DNA of 64,000 nt from JAEUMD01 sp036768475 (lineage in GTDB: Bacteria; Pseudomonadota; Alphaproteobacteria; Rhizobiales; Hyphomicrobiaceae). Of this stretch, positions 25,667 through 33,216 are shown in pieces; the first letter of the stretch is position 1; each line of letters begins with the position of its first letter. Location of the stretch: NCBI GenBank assembly GCA_036768475.1, contig DAIPMW010000002.1, positions 248,001-312,000 of the forward strand. The letters are read 5' to 3'. Made by a program: the position numbers and the translations under genes. The notes under the pieces are model-generated. The model searched no databases, was not told the origin of the DNA, and saw only the letters and a program-made list of their open reading frames with translations.

Positions 25667-26824
25667 TCAACGCTGTCCGCCGGCCGGCGCCATTGGAGCT
25701 GCCGGTGCCGGTTGTCCAACTCCACCCCACCACTGCGGCGCCCGCCCCGCTTGCGGATAGGCGGGCCTCGCCTGCCAGTTGGTGTACGGCGGCATCGGTG
25801 GCGCCCATTGTGGTTGCACCTGAGCGGCAGGCGCATAGGCGGGCGCAGGTGCGGGCTGCTGGGCGACCGCCGGCTGCTGCTGGGGTGGTTGCGCTTCGGG
25901 TTGCTGCGGCTGTGGCGCGGGCATCTGCTGCGGCGCTGCCGGCGGTTGTGGTTGCGCCCAGTAGGGTCTTTGCATGGCCCACGGCTGGTACCCGCCATAG
26001 CCCGGTTGGCCATACGCCTGCGGCTGACCCGCAGCCGCACCCCATTGCGGCGGATAGCCATAGGCTGCGGCAGCCGGAGCCGCCGACGGTGCCGGTCCTG
26101 TTGCGGGAGCAGGTGAAGGGACCGGCTGTGAAGGAATTGCCGGCGTCGCCGTTGCCGAGTGAACGGTGGGTGTGGCTGGAGCTGCGGCCGCGGCTTCCGG
26201 CTCGCGGGCCGGTGCGGTGGCCGACTGCGCAGCGGCCGATGGAGGCGCTGCTGGTGCTTGTGGCGGCATGAAACCTAGCGGCGGATAACCGCCCTGCAGC
26301 GCGGGTGGCATTGGAGCTTGCGGTGCGGTGCCCACGGCGGATGGTGCCATCGGCGCGGGCGGAATTGGTGGCGCTGCCTGCGATCGTGCGGGTGGTTGTG
26401 GCGCCGTTGATGGAGTGTCGGCCGCGGCAGGCGCTGGAGCCGCTGGTGCTGGTACTGCGGCTGCTGCGGGAGCGGGTGCGTTCGCGTCCGCGGCTGGCTG
26501 CGCCGTCGGCTTAGCAGAAGCTGCGGCCTTGTCTGCCTCCTGAGTCTGGATCCCGGTTATCGGCGCATACGGTCCAAGCGGCATCGTCTCCGGCGGTGGG
26601 GCAGACGGCCACGGCCCCGCTGGCGCAGTTGGCGCCGGTGGTGTGCCTTCCGGCCCACCACCCGGATCGAAACCGAGTGGCGGATAGCCGCCCGTGCCCA
26701 CCGGAGCGGGCTGAGCGCCGACACCCTGCGCTCCGACCATGCCTGGCGCGACGCACAGGACCGACGCGGCAGCGACGAGCGCAATCGCGGTGTTGAGTCT
26801 GAGCCGGGATGTCATCGTCATCAT
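25667..26824 (-). CDS. Secreted Pro/Ala/Gln-rich low-complexity protein A
   Basis: This 385-residue protein has a signal peptide (LRLNTAIALVAAASVLCVAP ... GAQ). Almost the entire mature part is Pro, Ala, Gln and Gly. The motif GGYPPLGFDP appears near the N-terminus and GGYPPLGFMPP near the middle; tyrosine- and tryptophan-rich patches follow (YGYPPQWG, GYGGYQPWAMQRPYWAQ). The start ATG at 26824 overlaps the stop of the RND gene by 4 bases, so translation is probably coupled to the pump. No catalytic domain is visible. It may be a periplasmic spacer or structural protein. Confidence 0.7.
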   Translation of the reverse strand: MMTMTSRLRLNTAIALVAAASVLCVAPGMVGAQGVGAQPAPVGTGGYPPLGFDPGGGPEGTPPAPTAPAGPWPSAPPPETMPLGPYAPITGIQTQEADKAAASAKPTAQPAADANAPAPAAAAVPAPAAPAPAAADTPSTAPQPPARSQAAPPIPPAPMAPSAVGTAPQAPMPPALQGGYPPLGFMPPQAPAAPPSAAAQSATAPAREPEAAAAAPATPTVHSATATPAIPSQPVPSPAPATGPAPSAAPAAAAYGYPPQWGAAAGQPQAYGQPGYGGYQPWAMQRPYWAQPQPPAAPQQMPAPQPQQPEAQPPQQQPAVAQQPAPAPAYAPAAQVQPQWAPPMPPYTNWQARPAYPQAGRAPQWWGGVGQPAPAAPMAPAGGQR

Positions 26825-29800
26825 GCGTCACCGTCCATTTCGATCGCCCGGTTGGCAACGAGGGCACGGGCCTGCCCGATCCAGTCTTCCCGATTAATGC
26901 GACCGTTGATGGCGAGCATTGAGCTGATCCGCGCGACATCTTCCGGCGTCCACATTGCGATGTCGGCGATACCGGACACGCCGAGCGCTTTCAGCTGCGC
27001 GGCTACGACAGGACCAATTCCGGTGATCTGTTGCGGATCGTCTCTGTCGTCGCCGCCTGCGCCATCCGGCTCGTGCCGGGCCGCACCGCCGCTCGCCAGC
27101 CGCACGGCATTCTCGGCGGCTTGTGCTGCAGCGTCCTTGGCAACCACAAGATCCGTTTCCGGCTCGCGCTTCGCCGCGGCTTCGGGGTTGGTGCTGCCGG
27201 TTGCTGTAGTGCTGCCCGGGACTGCTGCAGCGAGAATTGCCCGGCTCGCCCGCGCCACGGCATCCCGGCCGACCGCTGACGCTGCCGTCTGATGCGGCTC
27301 CGCTGTCGTTGCGGACGCAGTGGCGGGTATCGCGATTGCCTGGGCCTGCACCTGCGCCGGGTTGGCCCCGATTGCGGGCGTGGGTGTCGTCACCGGCGCT
27401 TCGTTCGCTGTGAAACCTCGCGCACTGCTCGCGGCAGGTGCTGCGGGGGCGCCACCGGCCGGACCGACAGCGGCTGACTGTGGCTGATGGCCCGGTCCGC
27501 CGGCATTGCCGAATCCGCCGTCCGAACCGCCGCGCGGCCCGCCACCTTGCGGCTTCTTGCGGCCGGAATTGGGATCGACCTGCACACCCGAACGGCCGAA
27601 CAAGTGCATCAGCGCCTCCCGGATCGCCGTAACGACACCCGAGAGCGGCAGTTTCTCCTTCGGTATCACGCCCGGCGAGAAGAGATGGCGAAGGGCCTCG
27701 CCGACGAATGCCGCAACGCCGCTGGCAAATGCGGTGACCGGGGCGAGCCACTCTGGCAATTGGCGCTTCGTTTCACGGACGGATCCGCCGCTGGCCGCAT
27801 CGCGCACTTTGCCGGCTGCACGAATTGATGCACGCGCCACGCTGCCGGCCACGTTGCCGAGCCGCGTGAAGAGGCCGGGGCGCCCGGTCGATGGCATGCA
27901 TGGCGGTGTCTGCGCCACGACCGGCACACGCCCGTCGCCGTAAGGCTGGTCGTAGCCGCTGACGATCGAAAACGCACCCGCCGCGCGGTTGCATGCGATC
28001 GGGATCACGATCAGCGTCAGCGCGGTCGATACGATTGCGCCGAATAGTAGTGAGATGGCCATGCCCTGGAAGATCGGATCGGTGAGGATCGATGCCGACC
28101 CCGCGATCAGCGCCATCGACGTGATGACGATAGGTCGCGTTCTGGTCTGCGCCGCTTCCAGCACGGCCTCACGCACCGGCGTGCCGGCCGCAATGGCGTG
28201 CTTGGAGAAATCCACGAGCAGAATCGAGTTGCGTACGATGATGCCGGCGAGTGCAATCCAGCCGATCATCGAGGTTGCAGTGAATTCCGCGCCGAACAGC
28301 CAGTGCCCGGGGATGATGCCGATCAGCGTCAGCGGGATCGGCGCCATGATGATGCCGGGTAGACGGAAATTGCCGAACTCCATCACCACCAGCATATAGA
28401 TCAGGATCAGGGCGGCGATGAACGCAAGACCCATGTCGCGGAACGTCTCGTAGGTGACGGTCCACTCGCCGGTCCATTCGAAGCCCGAGGTGAAGTCATC
28501 AGAAGGCGGTCCGATCAGCGTGCCTGAAAGCGACACGCCGTCGGGCGCCTTGTAGTCCTTCAGAAGCTTGGAAATCTCGATCATGCCATAGACGGGCGCG
28601 GCGAGCCGGCCGGCGACCTCGCCTGTCACGTACTCGATGGCACGCAGGTCCTTGTGGAAGATGAGTGGGTCTTGCGGCTGGCGCACGAAGGTGCCCAGCT
28701 CCGCCAACGGCACGAGGCGATTGTCGCGCGTCTGGATGGGCAACTCGCCGAGCTGACTGAACTGGCTGCGCACCTCGAGCGGCGCCTGGATAATGATGAA
28801 GCGCGGCTCGAGCTCGCGGCCGACCTTCACCGCCCCGAGCTTCTGTCCACCCATCACCATGCCGAGCTGCTTGGTAACGTCCTCGATCGTCACGTTCTGG
28901 TATTCGGCCTTCTGCTGGTTGACGACGAAGGACCAGGTGTCGTGCGGCGCCTGCATGTAGTTGTCGACGTCGACGAGGCTCTCCGCCTTTTCGAAGATGG
29001 CGGTCAGATCCTTCGCCACCTGGCGCCGGGTTGCATCATCGGGACCATAGATTTCGGCCACCATCGTCTGCAGCACCGGTGGTCCGGGTGGCATCTCCAC
29101 GACCTGGATCCTGGCGCCGTGCTTTCCTGCGATGGGTGTCAGGCGCTCGCGTGCCTCCACGGCGATCTCGTGGCTGGTGCGATGCCGCTTCTTTTTGTTC
29201 AGAAGCTGGATTTGGATGTCGCCTTCCCAGGGCTTGTCGCGCAGGTAGTAGTGCCGCACGAGGCCGTTGAAGTTGAACGGCGAGGCGGTGCCGGAGTAGG
29301 TCTGCACGGCCGTTACTTCCGGCAGCTTCAGGACTTCGTCGGTGAGTTCCTGGATGAGATTGGCTGTGATCGGCAGGGCCGTGCCTTCCGGCATGTTCAC
29401 GACGACGTTGAACTCCGGCTTGTTGTCGAGCGGCAGCATCTTCACCGTGACATGCGTGGTGTAGAACATCACGCAGCTCAGGAGGAACACGACCCAGATC
29501 GCAATGCGGAACAACCGTGCCTTGGCCGGGCTGTCGAGCAGCGGGCCGACGACGTTGTGATAGAAGGAGTGCAGGCGGTTTGAGAACTTGTGCTCCGCCG
29601 CTTCCATCTTGTGCAGTTCTTTGAGGCTCGGCCTGATGCGGATTGCGAGCCACGGCGTGAAGATAAATGCTGCAAACAGCGAGAACAGCATCGCCACGGA
29701 TCCAAGTACCGGAATCGGCAGCATGTAGGGGCCCATCATGCCCGAGACAAAGCCCATCGGCAGCAGCGCGGCGATGACGGTGAAGGTCGCTAGAATGGTC

Positions 29801-31200
29801 GGATTGCCGACCTCGCGCACCGCGTCGACGGTGGTCGGCGTGTCGATGCCGCCTTTCAACAGCCAGCGTCGATAGATGTTCTCCACGACGACGGTCGCAT
29901 CATCGACCAGGATGCCTATCGAGAAGATGAGCGCGAACAGCGACACCCGGTCGATCGTGAAGCCCAGGAGCCAGGCCGAGAATACCGTGATCAGGATCAC
30001 GACGGGGATAACGACGAGCACGACGATCGTGGGCCTGAAGCCGAGGAACAGGTAGATCAGCAAGCACACCGCGCCGGTTGCGACGAACATCTTGAACAGC
30101 AGCTCGTTGACCTTGTCGTTGGCCGTTTCGCCGTAGTTGCGCGTGATCTCGACGTGGATGTTATCAGGGATGACCGTGCCGACGAGCGTCTCGACCTTGT
30201 CGATCAACGCGTTGGCGACCGTGACGCCATTGGTGCCGGTCTTTTTGGCAATCGCGATCGTGACTGCGGGTGCGCCCTTGGTGGTCGGTCTGCTCGCGTC
30301 CGCGGCAGCCCCTGAGAAGTACTGAACGAAGTCCTTTGCCTCGTCGCCGCCCTCGATCACCTTGGCGACCTGGCGCACATAGACCGGCGCGCCGTTGCGA
30401 ACGCCCACTATGATATTTTCGATATCGCGAGCGTGCTGCAGGAACCGGCCGGTGTAGACGCGGAAATGCGTGCCGCCGCTTTCTGCGGTGCCTATATCGG
30501 AGCGGTCGTTGGCAGCGGAGATGGTCTGCGCAAGCTGGCTGACCGAGATCGAATAGCCCTTGAGTCGCTCGGGCATGACTTCGACGCGGATCGTCTCGGG
30601 GCGCCCGCCGACGATGAACGAGCTTGCCGTGTTGTCGACCGTCTTCAGTCGCTGCATGACCTCGAGTGCAACGAGGCGCAGGCCCGCATCGTCAAGTTCA
30701 TTGGACCATAACGTGAAGGTCACCGTCGGCACGTCGTCGATGCCGCGCGGCTTCACCAAGGGCTGCGACACGCCCGGGGGAATCTTATCGAGATTCGAGG
30801 CAAGCTTGTCGTAGAGCTTGACGAGCGAGGGCTCCATCTGCTGGCCGACGTCGAACTGCACGGTCACCATGCCGCCGCCACGCTGCGAGGCGGAGTAGAC
30901 GTGCTTGACGCCGGGGATCTCGCTCATCATTCGTTCGAGCGGATCAGTGGCCAGGGAAGCCACTTGTTCCGATGAGGCACCGGGGAAGGAGAACATGATG
31001 TCCACCATCGGCACCGAGATCTGCGGGTCTTCCTGGCGCGGCGTGATGATGAGGCCGAGCAGACCCAACAGCAGGAGTGCGGCGAGGAACAACGGTGTCA
31101 GCGGCGAATGTATGAACATCGACGTCATGCCGCCGGCAATGCCGAGGTTCTCGACGCTCTCTGCGTCTTGCCGCTTGGTGCTGTCGTCGGCGTTCGCCAC
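26821..31200 (-). CDS. RND efflux permease (HAE1-like) with C-terminal linker and helix-hairpin-helix module
   Basis: This 1,459-residue protein has two parts. Residues 1 to about 1068 form a full RND permease. TM1 is LTPLFLAALLLLGLLGLI, and TM4 has the proton-relay pair in GILVDDATVVVENIYRRW. A later TM segment reads VRNSILLVDFSKH, where many HAE1 pumps have Lys instead of Arg. Such pumps are trimeric inner-membrane proton antiporters. Residues about 1069-1390 are a cytoplasmic extension with amphipathic segments and a Gly/Pro/Ala-rich linker. Residues about 1390-1455 (ITGIGPVVAAQLKALGVSGI ... WTPEDVARIS ... REDWIGQARAL) are a helix-hairpin-helix module like the tail of rhizobial NuoE. This fusion is unusual. 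Membrane fusion gene lies upstream. Confidence 0.9.
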   Translation of the reverse strand: MANADDSTKRQDAESVENLGIAGGMTSMFIHSPLTPLFLAALLLLGLLGLIITPRQEDPQISVPMVDIMFSFPGASSEQVASLATDPLERMMSEIPGVKHVYSASQRGGGMVTVQFDVGQQMEPSLVKLYDKLASNLDKIPPGVSQPLVKPRGIDDVPTVTFTLWSNELDDAGLRLVALEVMQRLKTVDNTASSFIVGGRPETIRVEVMPERLKGYSISVSQLAQTISAANDRSDIGTAESGGTHFRVYTGRFLQHARDIENIIVGVRNGAPVYVRQVAKVIEGGDEAKDFVQYFSGAAADASRPTTKGAPAVTIAIAKKTGTNGVTVANALIDKVETLVGTVIPDNIHVEITRNYGETANDKVNELLFKMFVATGAVCLLIYLFLGFRPTIVVLVVIPVVILITVFSAWLLGFTIDRVSLFALIFSIGILVDDATVVVENIYRRWLLKGGIDTPTTVDAVREVGNPTILATFTVIAALLPMGFVSGMMGPYMLPIPVLGSVAMLFSLFAAFIFTPWLAIRIRPSLKELHKMEAAEHKFSNRLHSFYHNVVGPLLDSPAKARLFRIAIWVVFLLSCVMFYTTHVTVKMLPLDNKPEFNVVVNMPEGTALPITANLIQELTDEVLKLPEVTAVQTYSGTASPFNFNGLVRHYYLRDKPWEGDIQIQLLNKKKRHRTSHEIAVEARERLTPIAGKHGARIQVVEMPPGPPVLQTMVAEIYGPDDATRRQVAKDLTAIFEKAESLVDVDNYMQAPHDTWSFVVNQQKAEYQNVTIEDVTKQLGMVMGGQKLGAVKVGRELEPRFIIIQAPLEVRSQFSQLGELPIQTRDNRLVPLAELGTFVRQPQDPLIFHKDLRAIEYVTGEVAGRLAAPVYGMIEISKLLKDYKAPDGVSLSGTLIGPPSDDFTSGFEWTGEWTVTYETFRDMGLAFIAALILIYMLVVMEFGNFRLPGIIMAPIPLTLIGIIPGHWLFGAEFTATSMIGWIALAGIIVRNSILLVDFSKHAIAAGTPVREAVLEAAQTRTRPIVITSMALIAGSASILTDPIFQGMAISLLFGAIVSTALTLIVIPIACNRAAGAFSIVSGYDQPYGDGRVPVVAQTPPCMPSTGRPGLFTRLGNVAGSVARASIRAAGKVRDAASGGSVRETKRQLPEWLAPVTAFASGVAAFVGEALRHLFSPGVIPKEKLPLSGVVTAIREALMHLFGRSGVQVDPNSGRKKPQGGGPRGGSDGGFGNAGGPGHQPQSAAVGPAGGAPAAPAASSARGFTANEAPVTTPTPAIGANPAQVQAQAIAIPATASATTAEPHQTAASAVGRDAVARASRAILAAAVPGSTTATGSTNPEAAAKREPETDLVVAKDAAAQAAENAVRLASGGAARHEPDGAGGDDRDDPQQITGIGPVVAAQLKALGVSGIADIAMWTPEDVARISSMLAINGRINREDWIGQARALVANRAIEMDGDA

Positions 31201-31325
31201 GGATGTTTCCCCGTACTCTTCCTACACGTCTGTTTCGTGGAGCTGTCAGCTCTTGCGGCCGACTTCGCGATATCAAAGTGTTGTCGCTGCGTTCCCCGGT
31301 TGATTCCCGTGGATCGCGCACTGGT

Positions 31326-32486
31326 TCACTGCGCCTTGACGCCTCCGTTGCCGGCCTGTTGGGTCGGCGCCGGGCCTTCCGAGCCCTGCGCGTTGAGAAT
31401 CACCTCTTCTCCGCCGGAAAGCCCGGAAAGGATCGTCACGCGCCCGTCGGGCAGGCTAGCGCCGATGCGCACCACACGAAGTGTCGGCTTGCCATCCTTC
31501 ATGATCATCACGGCGGGAAGGCTGCCGCGCCAAAGCAGGGCTTCGCGCGGCACGGTCGGCAGCGCGCTGGCAAGCGAGGACGGATCGGGCAGCATGACCT
31601 CGGCGTACATGCCGGGGCCGCCTGGCAGCCCACTTGGCAGGTCGAACTTCACCGTTACGGTGTGACGCGATGCATCCGCCATCGGGAACACCTGCGCGAC
31701 GCGCGCCTGCACCGGTACGCCACCGCCGACATCGATACGTGCGGGCATGAACTCGCCGATGCGCAGGGATGAGACAAGCCCGACGGGAATCTCGGCCTGG
31801 ATCCGCAGATAGGTCACGTAAGCGATCTGCATCAGCGGCTGGCCCGGTTGCACCGTGTCGCCCACTTCCACCATCTTTTTCACGATCACGCCGTCGAAAG
31901 GCGAGGTGAGGCTGGCGTCGCGGATCTTGGCGTCGAGCTGCTCAATGTTGGCGCGCGCAGTGAGAATCGCCGAGCGCGCGTCGTCGACGCCCTTCGCCTG
32001 TCCATAAAGATCTGCGTAGCGCCGCACCCAGGGATCGTTGCCACCGGCGTACTGCCCGGTGAACGGACGCATGAAGCTGTCCATCATCGAGGGAAGCCCC
32101 ATGCCGGTCGGCTGACCGGTTTGTGGCGACCACAATTCGCGTGAGTACTGGACGTGCGCATTGCGCAGCGCGGCCTCGGCGGAAATCAACTGCGCCTCTG
32201 CCGCACGCTTGTTGGCCTGCAGCGCGTCGTCGTTGATGGCGACCATCACCTGGCCTGAGCGCGCCGGATCGCCCTCCCGGCCGGCAACCTTCTCCACCTG
32301 GCCTGGAATCTGCGCAGTGAGCGTCACCTCCTTGTAGGGAACGACGGTTCCGCCGACGGTCGTGAGATGGCCGGTCCTGTCGACAGTAACCGGCGCGGTT
32401 CGATATTGCTGTGCTTGAAGTCCCGAACTCGCCAGGACGAAGGCGACCGCGGCGATCGCTGTGGCAGAAAGACCGGTGGGACGCAT
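31326..32486 (-). CDS. RND periplasmic adaptor (membrane fusion protein)
   Basis: This 386-residue protein has a signal peptide (LSATAIAAVAFVLASSGLQA). A split biotinyl-lipoyl-like domain follows (VVPYKEVTLTAQIPGQVEKV ... DASLTSPFDGVIVKKMVEVG), with a long helical hairpin between (NKRAAEAQLISAEAALRNA). Beta-barrel and membrane-proximal domains complete it (LRIQAEIPVGLVSSLRIGE ... VPREALLWRG). It connects the RND pump to an outer-membrane channel not encoded here. The hairpin contains an insertion around TGQPTGMGLPSMMDSFMRP. ATG at 32486 shares one base with the SCP2 stop (TGATG), indicating coupling; the frame also opens at a TTG one codon earlier. Confidence 0.92.
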   Translation of the reverse strand: MRPTGLSATAIAAVAFVLASSGLQAQQYRTAPVTVDRTGHLTTVGGTVVPYKEVTLTAQIPGQVEKVAGREGDPARSGQVMVAINDDALQANKRAAEAQLISAEAALRNAHVQYSRELWSPQTGQPTGMGLPSMMDSFMRPFTGQYAGGNDPWVRRYADLYGQAKGVDDARSAILTARANIEQLDAKIRDASLTSPFDGVIVKKMVEVGDTVQPGQPLMQIAYVTYLRIQAEIPVGLVSSLRIGEFMPARIDVGGGVPVQARVAQVFPMADASRHTVTVKFDLPSGLPGGPGMYAEVMLPDPSSLASALPTVPREALLWRGSLPAVMIMKDGKPTLRVVRIGASLPDGRVTILSGLSGGEEVILNAQGSEGPAPTQQAGNGGVKAQ

Positions 32487-32881
32487 CAAACCCTCGCCAT
32501 CACGCTGAAACTCTTCATGAAGGGGCCGGCCATCGACGGCTCCTTGATCATGGTCACATAGTCACCCGTTACGAATTGCAGGCGCGAGGAGGCATAGGCC
32601 ATGCCCAGGCTCACCATGCCCGGCGGCTCCGCCAGCCACTGTGTCCACGTTTCCGGGTCGGCCCGCAGGTCCCAGTCGAGGTGCTCGCCGTCGTATGTCT
32701 TGGCGGCGACCGCTGTGCCGTCTTCGACGATCAGTATGCCGCGCGGCGTCGCCTCGCCGCGAAATCCATAGCCAATGGTCGAGTTGAAGCCGATCTTGCC
32801 GAGCGCCCCGGAAAGGGCCGGCTCGGCATTCCACGCGTCACGGAACCGTTCCATCCAGTCAGCTGAAAACAACGACACCAT
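32486..32881 (-). CDS. SCP2 sterol-binding-like domain protein
   Basis: This 131-residue protein consists of one SCP2-like domain: DWMERFRDAWNAEPALSGAL at the start, then SLGMAYASSRLQFVTGDYV and MIKEPSMAGPFMKSFS near the end. Family members bind hydrophobic ligands such as lipids or sterols. It is the first gene of the operon with the MFP and RND genes, which suggests it delivers or buffers a hydrophobic substrate for the pump (inference). ATG at 32881 has GGGAGGAG at good spacing; a longer frame to 32944 would cross the predicted transcription start. The sigma-54 promoter lies about 78 bases upstream. Confidence 0.75.
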   Translation of the reverse strand: MVSLFSADWMERFRDAWNAEPALSGALGKIGFNSTIGYGFRGEATPRGILIVEDGTAVAAKTYDGEHLDWDLRADPETWTQWLAEPPGMVSLGMAYASSRLQFVTGDYVTMIKEPSMAGPFMKSFSVMARV

Positions 32882-32942
32882 TTCGGCACTCCTCCCTGCC
32901 TTCAGGGGTCTTGCCGCCCCATTAAGCACACAATACAAGAAC

Positions 32943-32958
32943 ATTCGGTTTCACGAAT
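32943..32958. promoter_or_regulatory. ATTC-N8-GAAT operator overlapping the RND operon promoter
   Basis: ATTCGGTTTCACGAAT is a perfect ATTC-N8-GAAT palindrome. It adjoins the -12 element of the sigma-54 promoter on the minus strand and would cover positions about -11 to +5. A repressor bound here would block open-complex formation. The spacing and half-sites match what I recall for SqrR/BigR-family sulfide/persulfide-responsive repressors. Confidence 0.65.
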
Positions 32959-32974
32959 GCAATGCCTGTGCCAA
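32958..32974 (-). promoter_or_regulatory. Sigma-54 (-24/-12) promoter for SCP2-MFP-RND operon
   Basis: On the minus strand the sequence reads TTGGCACAGGCATTGCA, a near-exact match to the sigma-54 consensus YTGGCAC-N5-TTGCW. GG and GC have the required spacing. The gene for a sigma-54 activator diverges from it about 240 bases away. Transcription would start near 32948, giving a leader of about 66 bases before the SCP2 gene. Confidence 0.85.
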
Positions 32975-33063
32975 GGGTTAATCCATTGTAAAATCGGAAT
33001 TTTTACATGCAAGTCATGTTGCGCCGGTTGCAGCCACTTTTCCGGGCGCCACTCAAAGTAATC

Positions 33064-33141
33064 GTTTAAATATCTGTTTTGGATGGAAAATTTAAACTTG
33101 TTATCGCGCAAGGTGTTGCGCAACGTTTCGAGCGTTGCAAC
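33064..33141. promoter_or_regulatory. Palindrome cluster, candidate upstream activating sequences
   Basis: The AT-rich inverted repeat GTTTAAAT-N18-ATTTAAAC covers 33064-33097. GCGCAA-GGTG-TTGCGC covers 33106-33121 and overlaps the palindrome GTTGCGCAAC (33115-33124). A second GTTGCAAC palindrome lies at 33134-33141, with centres 18 bases apart. They lie about 115-195 bases upstream of the predicted sigma-54 start, the usual range for enhancer-binding-protein sites. Confidence 0.5.
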
Positions 33142-33216
33142 AATGAACCCAAGAGCCACGTCCGATCACCAAAAGTCGGCTGGCTGAACAAGTCATTCTT
33201 GCCAGGAGGATGGCTC

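Noticed and set aside
33079..33216. N-terminal extension of the sigma-54 activator
   Set aside because: The extension lacks a ribosome site, has no conserved features and would cover a palindrome cluster; a TTG at 33217 with AGGAGGA fits better.
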